The notes below the pieces were generated by a model. It made no database searches, was not told where the DNA came from, and saw only the letters and a program-made list of their open reading frames with translations. DNA of 64,000 bases from JADGQM01 sp964441945. Its GTDB lineage: Bacteria > Desulfobacterota > Syntrophobacteria > Syntrophobacterales > Syntrophobacteraceae. Positions 54,009 to 61,795 of the stretch are shown here, piece by piece; positions within the stretch are counted from its first letter, which is position 1; each line of letters begins with the position of its first letter. The stretch is from positions 59,489 through 123,488 of the forward strand of contig CAYTWB010000004.1 of assembly GCA_964441945.1 (NCBI GenBank), given 5' to 3'. The position numbers and the translations under genes are program-made.

Positions 54009-55907
54009 ATGATACTGGTCTTGAAGAAAGGAAACTCACCGGAGGAAACGGAAGGTTTGAAAGAGCTGTTGCGCGCGGAAAACTACCTGATCAGAGAGAT
54101 CAAGGGGGTGGAGGAAACCATCCTGGGAGTGGTAGGAACCATTCGCAGGGATATCCGGTATTTTGAGACCCTGCCTGGAGTAGCCAAGGTAGTCCCCATT
54201 TCGAAGCCCTACAAACTGGTCAGCAGGGAACTTCACCCGTCGCCTTCAATCATCACAGTCGGAGATGTGGCCATCGGCGGCGACCGCCTCGTCGTCATTG
54301 CAGGGCCCTGCGCCGTGGAAAACCGCAAGACAACCCTCGACATTGCACGACTGGTGCACCGGTACGGGGCCGTTCTTTTCCGGGGAGGTGCTTTTAAGCC
54401 GCGCACTTCTCCCTATTCTTTCCAGGGAATGGGTGAGGATGGCTTGAAGATACTGGCTGAGGTGCGGGAAGAAACAGGAATGCATGTGGTCACAGAGATG
54501 ACTTCGCCCAGTCAGGCGGACTTGATGATGAAATATGTCGATGTGGTACAGATCGGTGCACGGAACATGCAAAATTTCGAGCTCCTGAAGTGCGTGGGGC
54601 GCATCGGCAAACCCGTTCTCCTGAAGCGTGGGTTGTCGGCAACCATCGAAGAATGGCTCATGTCCGCAGAATATATCCTGTCCGAGGGAAACGATCGGGT
54701 TGTTTTGTGCGAGCGAGGCATACGCACTTTCGAACGCTACACCCGAAACACGCTCGATCTGGCAGCCGTCCCGGTGATCAAGAAACTCACCCATCTTCCC
54801 ATCATTATCGATCCCAGCCATGCCACGGGGCTAAGAGAAAAAGTCAGCCCGATGGCTCGAGCCGCAATCGCCGCAGGGGCTGACGGTCTGACAATAGAGG
54901 TCCACACGGACCCGGACAAGGCATTGTCCGATGGTCCACAGAGCCTTTTTCCGGAGCAGTTCAAACAACTGATGCGCGACCTCTACGTGATCGCCCCCGT
55001 AGTGGGGAAACAACTCGATTTCACCTATCTTGAAAAAGCGACGATCATGAACAGGCGGCCGCAATCAGGCAACCGACCGGCCAGGGTAGTCTACCCCGGG
55101 GTCCCCGGCTCGTTCAGCCACAAGGCATGCATGCAGTTCTTCGGCACCGAGATTCCACACAGCGGTTGCACCTCCTTTCGAGAGGTATTTGAAGCGGTTC
55201 ACAGCGGTGAAGCACCTCTCGGAATCATTCCGGTCGAGAATTCTTTGAGCGGGAGCATCCACGAGAATTATGATCTCCTTCTCGAATATGATCTCTACAT
55301 CGTAGGGGAAGTCGCCATACGGGTCATTCACAACCTCATCGGACACGAAAATGCGTCCATCGAGGAAATCAAGAGGGTCTATTCACACCCCCAGGTATTC
55401 CAGCAATGCCGTGCGTTTCTTGGAAACCATCCGGACTGGGACCTGGTCTCATGCCGGGATTCGGCGACCGCTGTCCTGAGAGTCAAAGAGAATGCTGATC
55501 CTTCAGAAGCGGCAATAGCCAGTAAAGAAGCCGCCGACCTCTTCCAGATGACACTCTTGAAAGAAGGGATTGAAACCAACCCACGCAATTTCACCCGCTT
55601 TGTGGTGATTTCTCGGGAGGATTTTCTTGACGCACCCAAGAACAAGTCCTCTCTGATCTATTCGGTGAGTGACAAACCGGGCAGTCTGTATCGCACGCTT
55701 CAGATCTTTGCCGAGAAGAACATCAACCTGGTCAAGCTGGAATCCAGGCCTATCCACAGCAAGCCTTGGGAGTATCTGTTCTACGCAGATGTCGAGATAG
55801 ACATCAGCGACGACCAGTATCGGGAACTGCTGCAGGACCTCCGGGACAAAACCGAATACCTTAAGATATTGGGGAGCTATCACAAGGCATCCGATGCTCT
55901 TGGCTAG
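54009..55907 (+). CDS. Fused DAHP synthase / prephenate dehydratase with ACT domain
   Basis: A 632-residue fusion. Residues 1-70 form a ferredoxin-like regulatory domain (MILVLKKGNSPEE) like that of Thermotoga-type DAHP synthase. Residues ~75-345 are a type I-beta DAHP synthase (IAGPCAVE, GAFKPRTSPYSFQG, QIGARNMQNFELL, IIDPSHATG). Residues ~360-540 are a prephenate dehydratase (GVPGSFSH, IIPVENSLSGSIHE, catalytic TRF in NFTRFVVI). Residues ~555-632 form an ACT domain with the Phe-binding ESRP motif. It catalyses the first shikimate step and the phenylpyruvate step. No chorismate mutase domain is present. AAGGAG precedes the ATG; controlled by the attenuator upstream. Confidence 0.93.
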   Translation: MILVLKKGNSPEETEGLKELLRAENYLIREIKGVEETILGVVGTIRRDIRYFETLPGVAKVVPISKPYKLVSRELHPSPSIITVGDVAIGGDRLVVIAGPCAVENRKTTLDIARLVHRYGAVLFRGGAFKPRTSPYSFQGMGEDGLKILAEVREETGMHVVTEMTSPSQADLMMKYVDVVQIGARNMQNFELLKCVGRIGKPVLLKRGLSATIEEWLMSAEYILSEGNDRVVLCERGIRTFERYTRNTLDLAAVPVIKKLTHLPIIIDPSHATGLREKVSPMARAAIAAGADGLTIEVHTDPDKALSDGPQSLFPEQFKQLMRDLYVIAPVVGKQLDFTYLEKATIMNRRPQSGNRPARVVYPGVPGSFSHKACMQFFGTEIPHSGCTSFREVFEAVHSGEAPLGIIPVENSLSGSIHENYDLLLEYDLYIVGEVAIRVIHNLIGHENASIEEIKRVYSHPQVFQQCRAFLGNHPDWDLVSCRDSATAVLRVKENADPSEAAIASKEAADLFQMTLLKEGIETNPRNFTRFVVISREDFLDAPKNKSSLIYSVSDKPGSLYRTLQIFAEKNINLVKLESRPIHSKPWEYLFYADVEIDISDDQYRELLQDLRDKTEYLKILGSYHKASDALG

Positions 55908-55916
55908 ACGATCGGT

Positions 55917-56406
55917 GTAAAGATTCTTCACAGGTACAGGAGCTCGAACCATCAGCCCCGATTTGCGCATACGCGTCAATTGAAAAGAATTCGATTGTAC
56001 TTTCGAATACATAGGGCTCCGGCTGCCAACACGCATCGTCACCCCGGCAGGCATTTGGCCGGGGTCCAGAAGACTCTCAAACACCTGGATTCCAGCTAGA
56101 AGCATGCCGGAATGACGTTTGGGAGACTTCCCTGTTTTGTAACCATTCGGTGCCACTCGGAGTCAAGATTTCTCACAGGCACGCGAGATCTAACCATCCG
56201 CCCCGATTTGCGCATACGCGTCAATTGAAAAGAATTCGATTGTACTTTCGAATACATAGGGCTCCGGCTGCCAACACGCATCGTCACCCCGGCAGGCATT
56301 TGGCCGGGGTCCAGAAGACTCTCAAACACCTGGATTCCAGCTAGAAGCATGCCGGAATGACGTTTGGGAGACTTCCCGGTTTTGTAATCATTCGGTGCCA
56401 TACGGA
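55917..56406. repeat. 245-bp tandem duplication
   Basis: Two consecutive ~245-bp copies (about 55917-56161 and 56162-56406) differ at only scattered positions; for instance CCCCGATTTG occurs at 55956 and again at 56201. Each copy contains a dispersed two-hairpin repeat plus ~95 bp of flanking sequence. Frames that run through it are not coding. Confidence 0.9.
56016..56158 (+). repeat. Dispersed two-hairpin repeat, copy 4
   Basis: Inside the first tandem unit. It has the CCCCGGC/GCCGGGG hairpin, then ATTCC-GC/GC-GGAAT, then a shortened tail that diverges after GGTGCCA. Confidence 0.8.
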
Positions 56407-56430
56407 AAATCCTTAAGTTGACGTGCATGC
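56261..56430 (+). repeat. Dispersed two-hairpin repeat, copy 5 (full length)
   Basis: Inside and beyond the second tandem unit, this copy continues through the whole conserved tail (CCTTAAGTTGACG), as in the copy at 26591. It ends 97 bp before cysC. Confidence 0.85.
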
Positions 56431-56527
56431 GCTTTGCGGGGATGAGGCTAGACACTCATCCCTCTCTGTGGTAGCTTGGCGCCCGCAGCCCGGACCGGTT
56501 GTACAAAAAAAACGTACGGAGGACCTG

Positions 56528-57193
56528 ATGGTTACAATCAAGGCGACCAATATCACCTGGCACGACACTCGTGTTGACCGAAAAGAGCGAGAACAGCTTC
56601 TAAGACAGAAGGGCTGCACAATCTGGTTTACCGGGCTTCCTTCCTCAGGGAAGAGCACGACCGCTTTTGCCCTGGAACACGAACTGATCAGGCAGGGATA
56701 TCTGGCCTATGTTCTTGACGGCGACAATATCCGCCACGGATTGAACAAGGACCTGGGTTTTTCACCGGAGGATCGAGAAGAAAACATCAGGCGTATTGGC
56801 GAAGTGGCAAAACTCTTCGCAGATGCCGGGGTGATAACCATGACCAGCTTCATTTCCCCATACCGCAGGGAGCGGGACTTTGCCCGAAAGCTCAATCAGG
56901 CCGAGGGATTACCCTTTGTGGAAGTATTCGTCGATACCCCGCTGGATGTCTGTGAAGAACGCGACCCCAAGGGTCTCTACCGGAAGGCCAGACTTGGTGA
57001 ATTGAAAGGATTTACCGGCATTGACGACCCCTATGAACCTCCTCTCAATCCGGAAATAGTCGTGAAAACAGCCGAGCATTCCCTTCAGGTCATCCTGGCG
57101 CAGATGCTATCGTTTCTTGTAGAGAATGATATCCTGGTGGCAGACGAAAAGAGCAGCTGTCGGGAAAGGATCAGTCTCCTCGGTTCACAGTAA
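56528..57193 (+). CDS. cysC: Adenylylsulfate (APS) kinase
   Basis: A 221-residue kinase that phosphorylates APS to PAPS. The P-loop is GLPSSGKST (36-44). The APS-binding and lid segments DGDNIRHGLNKDLGF, REENIRRIGEVAKLFADAG and ISPYRRERDFAR are intact, as is the FVDTPLDVCEERDPKGLYRKA region. GGAGG before the ATG at 56528 sets the start. It is a stand-alone cysC with no cysN or cysD beside it. In an anaerobe of this type PAPS more probably serves sulfation or assimilation than dissimilatory reduction, which uses APS directly. Confidence 0.95.
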   Translation: MVTIKATNITWHDTRVDRKEREQLLRQKGCTIWFTGLPSSGKSTTAFALEHELIRQGYLAYVLDGDNIRHGLNKDLGFSPEDREENIRRIGEVAKLFADAGVITMTSFISPYRRERDFARKLNQAEGLPFVEVFVDTPLDVCEERDPKGLYRKARLGELKGFTGIDDPYEPPLNPEIVVKTAEHSLQVILAQMLSFLVENDILVADEKSSCRERISLLGSQ

Positions 57194-57273
57194 GCAGTCA
57201 CCTGTGACTGATTCCATGAGCCTTTATTTGCCGGGCTTTGACGGTGAACCGGGCCGGACGTCGCGCACACCGA

Positions 57274-58122
57274 TCAGTGCGTGACGTCGCGCATGGACTT
57301 CAAATAGTCGATGGTCAGCTCTGCGGTTCGTTTGTGATAAAGCATGGCCACATGGCTGACAGGCGCTGTTTCCTGGTGAATCCAACCGGCCATGGCGATC
57401 TGTAGCGAATGGTTGGGAAGCACCATGTTGTCCACGGGAGAGTGGAGTGCCACACAGGGAGTATCGGCCCTCGGAGCTCCCTGCTCCAGTTCCTTGATCA
57501 GAGGCCCGCGGTAGATGAGGCTCTTCGCCAGTTTCCCCACCCCGAGCGCCGCCAGTTTGCTCCCCTGGTGGGGTGTCCCCAAAGTGATCACGCCTGAAAG
57601 ATGAGATGATTTCCCCGTGGACTGGACACAGGCCCTGGCCAGCAGCCCCCCAAGACTGTGGCCGATGAGAATCGGCGGCCTGTCGGGAAATCGTTCCTCT
57701 ACCCGAGCAATCAGGTTCGCTAATTTCTTCACCAGATCAGGGAAGTTCTGATTCCAGCTGCTGTAGCCAAAAAGAAAAGTATTTGCAAAGCCTGCAGCGG
57801 TCAGCCGGCGCCGGTAGAGGGTCCAGGCACTTGGATTGTGGTAGAGGCCATGAACAAGAATTATGGGCGGCGAAACAGAGTCAGGGGCAATCCCGGGTTG
57901 CCGCAGCCTGCGAAAAAGGACCGACGGGTAAAGGGCTACGGTCAGCAGGAGACTGAAATACGAGGAGAGGATCCCTTTCATGAGCAACCTTCCCGGCCGT
58001 CCGTTCGATAGGTTTTCAAGATACTGTCGATGAGGGCTGTTTGCCGTTTCATACCAGAAAAAGGCAAAGGTCAGCAGCGATATTCCCAAAGGCAATGCGG
58101 CCAACAGCAGGATTGGAATCAT
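57274..58122 (-). CDS. Membrane-anchored alpha/beta hydrolase (lipase-like)
   Basis: A 282-residue alpha/beta hydrolase. Two hydrophobic N-terminal segments (~2-22 and ~52-66) suggest membrane anchoring. The oxyanion strand is ILVHGLYHNPSAW, the nucleophile elbow is GHSLGG, and the catalytic Asp (HSPVDNMVLP) and His (VSHVAML) follow. The overall plan resembles PGAP1-like and class 2 triacylglycerol lipases. AAGGA lies before the ATG at 58120-58122, which overlaps the HAD stop as ATGA, so the two genes are coupled. The lipid substrate is unknown. Confidence 0.85.
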   Translation of the reverse strand: MIPILLLAALPLGISLLTFAFFWYETANSPHRQYLENLSNGRPGRLLMKGILSSYFSLLLTVALYPSVLFRRLRQPGIAPDSVSPPIILVHGLYHNPSAWTLYRRRLTAAGFANTFLFGYSSWNQNFPDLVKKLANLIARVEERFPDRPPILIGHSLGGLLARACVQSTGKSSHLSGVITLGTPHQGSKLAALGVGKLAKSLIYRGPLIKELEQGAPRADTPCVALHSPVDNMVLPNHSLQIAMAGWIHQETAPVSHVAMLYHKRTAELTIDYLKSMRDVTH

Positions 58123-58811
58123 AGCAGTCCTTTCGACGAAAAGAAGGTGGGGATTTCCTCCAGATGGGATACCGCCCAATCGGGGCGCGGCTTTTCACCT
58201 CTCAAGACTTGAGCCAGCAGGGTTTTCTCTCTTTCCGGACCATGGAGCACCCAGATGGCGTGCATGCCGACGGCAAGCGCAGGCTCGATATCGAGCTCAT
58301 AGGAGTCGCCGACCATCCAGCACGAATCAGGCGACAGGCCCGTTTGAGCCACTGCCCGGCGAAAGAGCTCCCGGCTGGGCTTTTTGAGTCCAATACGGTA
58401 ACTCAAGACAGAATAATCTACAAGTTCAGCCAGTTCCGGGCACATCGTGCAGAAACTCGAATAGAGCGGATGCCAGGTGTTGGAGAGCAACCCCAATTTG
58501 AAGCCCGATGTCTTGAGCGACCTCAATACCGATGCGGCGCCGCCAATCTCTTTCACACAGCGGCACTGCTCCGCCCAGACATCCTCCAATCCCTTCCGGA
58601 GATGCTGCTCCTCCCGATCGATAAGAATTGATTTCAGCTCACCCATCAGCAAGGAAGGTTCGACGGCCGGGTGGGTCATGATCAACCGTCCGACCTTCTT
58701 GACTTCCTTTTCAGAGAGATCGAACACCGAGCCCATGAGCCTTCGGGGCGACTGCTCCGCTCCCCTCGTCAGCGTCTGTCCCATATCAAAGAAGATTACC
58801 TGTGACGTCAA
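58119..58811 (-). CDS. HAD-superfamily hydrolase
   Basis: A 230-residue haloacid-dehalogenase-type phosphatase. Motif I is atypical, FFDMGQTL (D-x-G-x-T with only the nucleophile Asp, Gly replacing the usual second Asp). Motif II is LLSNTW, the Lys is in GLKKPS and motif III is VGDSYELDIEPA. A helical cap follows motif I. The start is a TTG at 58809-58811, six bases after AAGGAGG. Loss of the second motif I Asp is seen in HADs that are not phosphatases (e.g. dehalogenases), so chemistry is uncertain. Coupled to the lipase gene. Confidence 0.82.
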   Translation of the reverse strand: MTSQVIFFDMGQTLTRGAEQSPRRLMGSVFDLSEKEVKKVGRLIMTHPAVEPSLLMGELKSILIDREEQHLRKGLEDVWAEQCRCVKEIGGAASVLRSLKTSGFKLGLLSNTWHPLYSSFCTMCPELAELVDYSVLSYRIGLKKPSRELFRRAVAQTGLSPDSCWMVGDSYELDIEPALAVGMHAIWVLHGPEREKTLLAQVLRGEKPRPDWAVSHLEEIPTFFSSKGLL

Positions 58812-59171
58812 TCTCCGCCTCCTTGCCGGCAGGTGATAAAACTGAGAGCAGGCCCCGGCCCCGCTTTTCCTTTCGGGATGGTCCCGCAACGACACCTCCG
58901 GCATGCATTCTCTCCGGGCAATATCTACGACAACCTACCTTATTTTTGTAGCCTTGACCATAGACGGCTTTTGGAATACAGAGGAGCTGAATATTAGTCC
59001 GGTGCTGGCGCGGATTAACCGCGACCCTACTACCCCGGGGCCATCCGTCGCGCAGGGGCGGGCTTTATGCCCGCCCGATCGGGCACTGAACAGGCAGCAC
59101 TATGCAATTTTGAGACAGCCTCTAACGGTCAACCGGCGCCTGCCGACCATCGCAATAACTCAGGCTGCGAA
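58812..59171. other. 360-bp intergenic region with GC-rich hairpin
   Basis: No gene supported. It contains a perfect palindrome, GGGCGGGC and GCCCGCCC around TTTAT (59056-59076), without a U-tract. The hairpin may be another dispersed repeat. No strong promoter for the downstream gene was found. Confidence 0.5.
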
Positions 59172-60266
59172 ATGTTTAATATCGCTTACTACATAACCCC
59201 CCATGGTCTTGGGCATGCCGTTCGCTCCCTCGAAGTGATACGGCGTCTGCTGGCCCTTGAAGCCGATCTTCAAATCACAGTGGTCTCTGACATTCCGGAG
59301 CGTTTCATAGCCCAGTGCGTTGGAAAGCCCCTGCCTTTCAGAAGAAGACAGCTGGATGTCGGTCTGGTTCAAGAAGACAGTGTCCGCTTTGACCTGGGCG
59401 CCACGAAGAGGGCTTTGAAAAGCCTTTTCCTCAATCATGATGGACTGATTCAAGAAGAGCTCGCTTTCTTTCGGGAAGAATCCATCCAGGCGATTGTCTC
59501 GGATATTGCCTTCCTGCCCTTCTATGCCGCTTCCCGCTATGCGATCCCGGGCATTGGCCTGAGCAACTTCACCTGGGACTGGATCTACACCGATTATGCC
59601 AGGTCCGATCCATCATGGGAGCCAATCATCGAGTGGATACGTGAAGGTTATAAACAATGCGCTTTGCTGCTCCAATTGCCCATGCATGGCGACTGTACAT
59701 CGTGTCCCCATATTCGGGACGTCCCGTTGGTTGCCCGGAAAGCCGCAAGAACACGGACGGAGACGCTCGATATGCTCGGATGTGATCCCCATGAGAAGAG
59801 CTATCTCATCTCCTTTTCCCAGTTGAACCTCGACAACCGTGCTCTAAGGAAAATTGAACAAATCGACGGGGCCGTTTTCTTCTTTAAGCATCCATTGCGG
59901 CTCGACTTCGCCAACGGCCGTTCTCTCGACGCATTCGATCTATCCTATCCCGATGTTGTGGCGGCCATGGATGCGGTGATCACCAAACCGGGCTATGGGA
60001 TTGTGTCCGACTGCCTCGCTCACGGCACTCCCATTGTTTATACGGACAGAGGTCCATTCCCTGAGTATGACATCCTGGTGGCGAAGATCGAACGCCATCT
60101 GACAAACGTCTATCTGCCGTCACAGGACCTCTATTCGGGTTCCTGGGAAGGCGCTCTTCAAGAGATCACCGGGAAGGCGCGCCGTTGTCCGACCATCCGA
60201 GACGACGGGGCTGTAGTCTGTGCCGAATATATCATCGATGCACTCAAAGACAGAACCTGCTCATGA
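59172..60266 (+). CDS. GT-B glycosyltransferase-like protein
   Basis: A 364-residue protein that starts MFNIAYYITPHGLGHAVRS, the glycine-rich N-terminal loop of GT-B (MurG/GT28-like) glycosyltransferases and of the N-terminal half of plant L-arabinokinase. The C-terminal half has the donor-binding motif ITKPGYGIVSDCLAHGTPIVYTDR. No membrane segments. Its acceptor and donor are unknown. The ribosome site before the ATG is weak. It overlaps the peptidase gene by 4 bp (ATGA). Confidence 0.8.
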   Translation: MFNIAYYITPHGLGHAVRSLEVIRRLLALEADLQITVVSDIPERFIAQCVGKPLPFRRRQLDVGLVQEDSVRFDLGATKRALKSLFLNHDGLIQEELAFFREESIQAIVSDIAFLPFYAASRYAIPGIGLSNFTWDWIYTDYARSDPSWEPIIEWIREGYKQCALLLQLPMHGDCTSCPHIRDVPLVARKAARTRTETLDMLGCDPHEKSYLISFSQLNLDNRALRKIEQIDGAVFFFKHPLRLDFANGRSLDAFDLSYPDVVAAMDAVITKPGYGIVSDCLAHGTPIVYTDRGPFPEYDILVAKIERHLTNVYLPSQDLYSGSWEGALQEITGKARRCPTIRDDGAVVCAEYIIDALKDRTCS

Positions 60267-61360
60267 AGACACAAGAAAGAAAAGCCGATGCGCTGGAATT
60301 GTTGATGAAGCTTGCTGAGGCCCATGGAGCGTCGGGCTATGAAGACAGCGTCCGGCGTATCTTTCGCGATGAACTGGGCACTCAGGCCTTTACCGACCGC
60401 ATGGGAAACATTTTCTGCGAAAAGGGAGGAGCTGCTGAAGGCCCGAAAATCCTCCTTTCGGGTCATCTGGATGAAGTCGGACTTGTCGTTCAAAGCATAA
60501 CAAGGAATGGCCTGATCAAGTTCCTTCCACTCGGCTCCTGGTGGTCCCAGGCTCTGCCGGCACAGCGGATGAGGATTCGCACTCAGGACGGAAATGAAGT
60601 CCTCGGAGTGATCGGCGCAAAACCCCCTCACCTCCTCAGTGAGAGCGACCGGGCAAAGCCCATGAAAATCGAGGATATGTTCATTGACGTTGGAGCAATG
60701 GATGCTCAAGACGTGCGGGAAAACTTCGGCATTCGCCCAGGCGACGGCATCGTTCCGTACAGCCCTTTTGCTCGCATGCATAATCCGGATTATCTCCTGT
60801 GCAAGGCCTTTGACAACCGGGTGGGCATTGCGATGACCATTCAAGTCCTCCAGTTGATCAAAGACGTCTCACATCCCAATACGGTCTGGGGTGTCGGCAC
60901 CGTCCAGGAAGAGTTTGGAGTGCGAGGCGCTCAGTGTGCCGCCTTCACGGTGAATCCCGATGCCGCGATCGTCCTGGAGGGAGCTCCTGCCGACGACCTG
61001 CCAGGGAATCCCGAAGACGAGTGTCAAGGGGCGGTCGGACGGGGGGTGCAAATACGCCTGATGGACCCTTCCGCGATCATGAACCAGAGATTTGCTCAGT
61101 ATGCGATTGCCCTTGCCGAATCACACGGAATTCCCCACCAGGTGGCTGTGCGCAAGAGCGGAAGCACGGATGCCCGAGCCATCCAGGTGCATCGCGAGGG
61201 TGTCCCGACGATTGTCTTGGGAGTTCCTGCGCGCTATATCCACACCCATAACAGCATGATTTGCCTCGATGACTATCTCAGCGCTCTCAAGCTGGTGTTG
61301 AGCCTGATTGAGACACTGGATGAGAACAGGGTCAGGGATTTTGCTCATTTCATCGATTAA
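60263..61360 (+). CDS. M42-family metallopeptidase (endoglucanase M/deblocking aminopeptidase)
   Basis: A 365-residue dinuclear-metal aminopeptidase of family M42 (TET/PepA/FrvX group). Metal ligands and catalytic residues are visible in order: LSGHLDEVGLVV, CKAFDNRVG, VGTVQEEFGVRGA, IVLEGAPADD and, near the end, ARYIHTHNSM. Typical members are cytoplasmic dodecamers that degrade peptides. The ATG at 60263 overlaps the preceding stop codon. The next gene is 435 bp away. Confidence 0.93.
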   Translation: MKTQERKADALELLMKLAEAHGASGYEDSVRRIFRDELGTQAFTDRMGNIFCEKGGAAEGPKILLSGHLDEVGLVVQSITRNGLIKFLPLGSWWSQALPAQRMRIRTQDGNEVLGVIGAKPPHLLSESDRAKPMKIEDMFIDVGAMDAQDVRENFGIRPGDGIVPYSPFARMHNPDYLLCKAFDNRVGIAMTIQVLQLIKDVSHPNTVWGVGTVQEEFGVRGAQCAAFTVNPDAAIVLEGAPADDLPGNPEDECQGAVGRGVQIRLMDPSAIMNQRFAQYAIALAESHGIPHQVAVRKSGSTDARAIQVHREGVPTIVLGVPARYIHTHNSMICLDDYLSALKLVLSLIETLDENRVRDFAHFID

Positions 61361-61390
61361 AAGAATGCAGCGCCACAGAAGAATGCATTA

Positions 61391-61420
61391 TTGACATCTT
61401 TCCCGGGCTGGCTGTAGACT
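61391..61420 (+). promoter_or_regulatory. Sigma-70 promoter of the c-di-AMP riboswitch
   Basis: Perfect TTGACA (61391-61396), an 18-bp spacer and TAGACT (61415-61420). The expected start, near 61428, is just upstream of the riboswitch P1 stem. Confidence 0.78.
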
Positions 61421-61430
61421 TTTCCTGTAA

Positions 61431-61540
61431 ACGCCGAATCCATAGATTCAGGAGCGGGGGATCCAATATATCGGGGCGTATTGCCAAAAGGCAAAGGGCA
61501 ACCTCTTCGGCCCGAGCCCGTCAGCTAACCTCGCAGGTGT
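61431..61540 (+). ncRNA. Cyclic di-AMP riboswitch (ydaO-yuaA class)
   Basis: The P1 arms are ACGCC (61431-61435) and GGTGT (61536-61540). Inside are the conserved blocks GCCGAATCC, GGAGCGGGGGA, GGGGCGTATT and the 3' signature CCCGTCAGCTAACCTCGCAGG. These are the ydaO c-di-AMP aptamer elements. It precedes a K+ uptake operon, the expected target, where c-di-AMP binding normally turns expression off. Confidence 0.92.
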
Positions 61541-61795
61541 CGGAGGGGGAATCCCACCGGAGCTGTCCGGAGGCTTATCCTCCTTGATCACGATAAGAAC
61601 TCCGGAGGTCTGAAATGCAGCGATGGATCCCGTCTGGGCCTTATACCGTCTCGCATTTTCTTCCTGCACATCATTTGACACGCGCCACCTTCCTCAGGGA
61701 TCAACGAGAAATTCAGGGCACGTCCGTCAGGCTCATGTGCGAAAGCAGCGCAACCTTCCCGTTTCGAAACCGCTTCGAATTTCAGGAGGAGGGTT
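61541..61795 (+). promoter_or_regulatory. Riboswitch expression platform / ktrB leader
   Basis: Small hairpins follow the aptamer: CCGGA/TCCGG around 61558-61571 and GGAGG/CCTCC around 61568-61582. No U-tract is seen, so a simple terminator is not evident. A 70-codon frame at 61615-61827 opens six bases after GGAGG and overlaps the ktrB start; its reality is unclear. Confidence 0.45.

Noticed and set aside
55503..56455. Frames repeating the same peptide (GYKTGKSPKRHSGM) over the tandem duplication
   Set aside because: They arise because the repeat element stays open in one frame. No start signal is present, and the same peptide appears wherever the repeat occurs.
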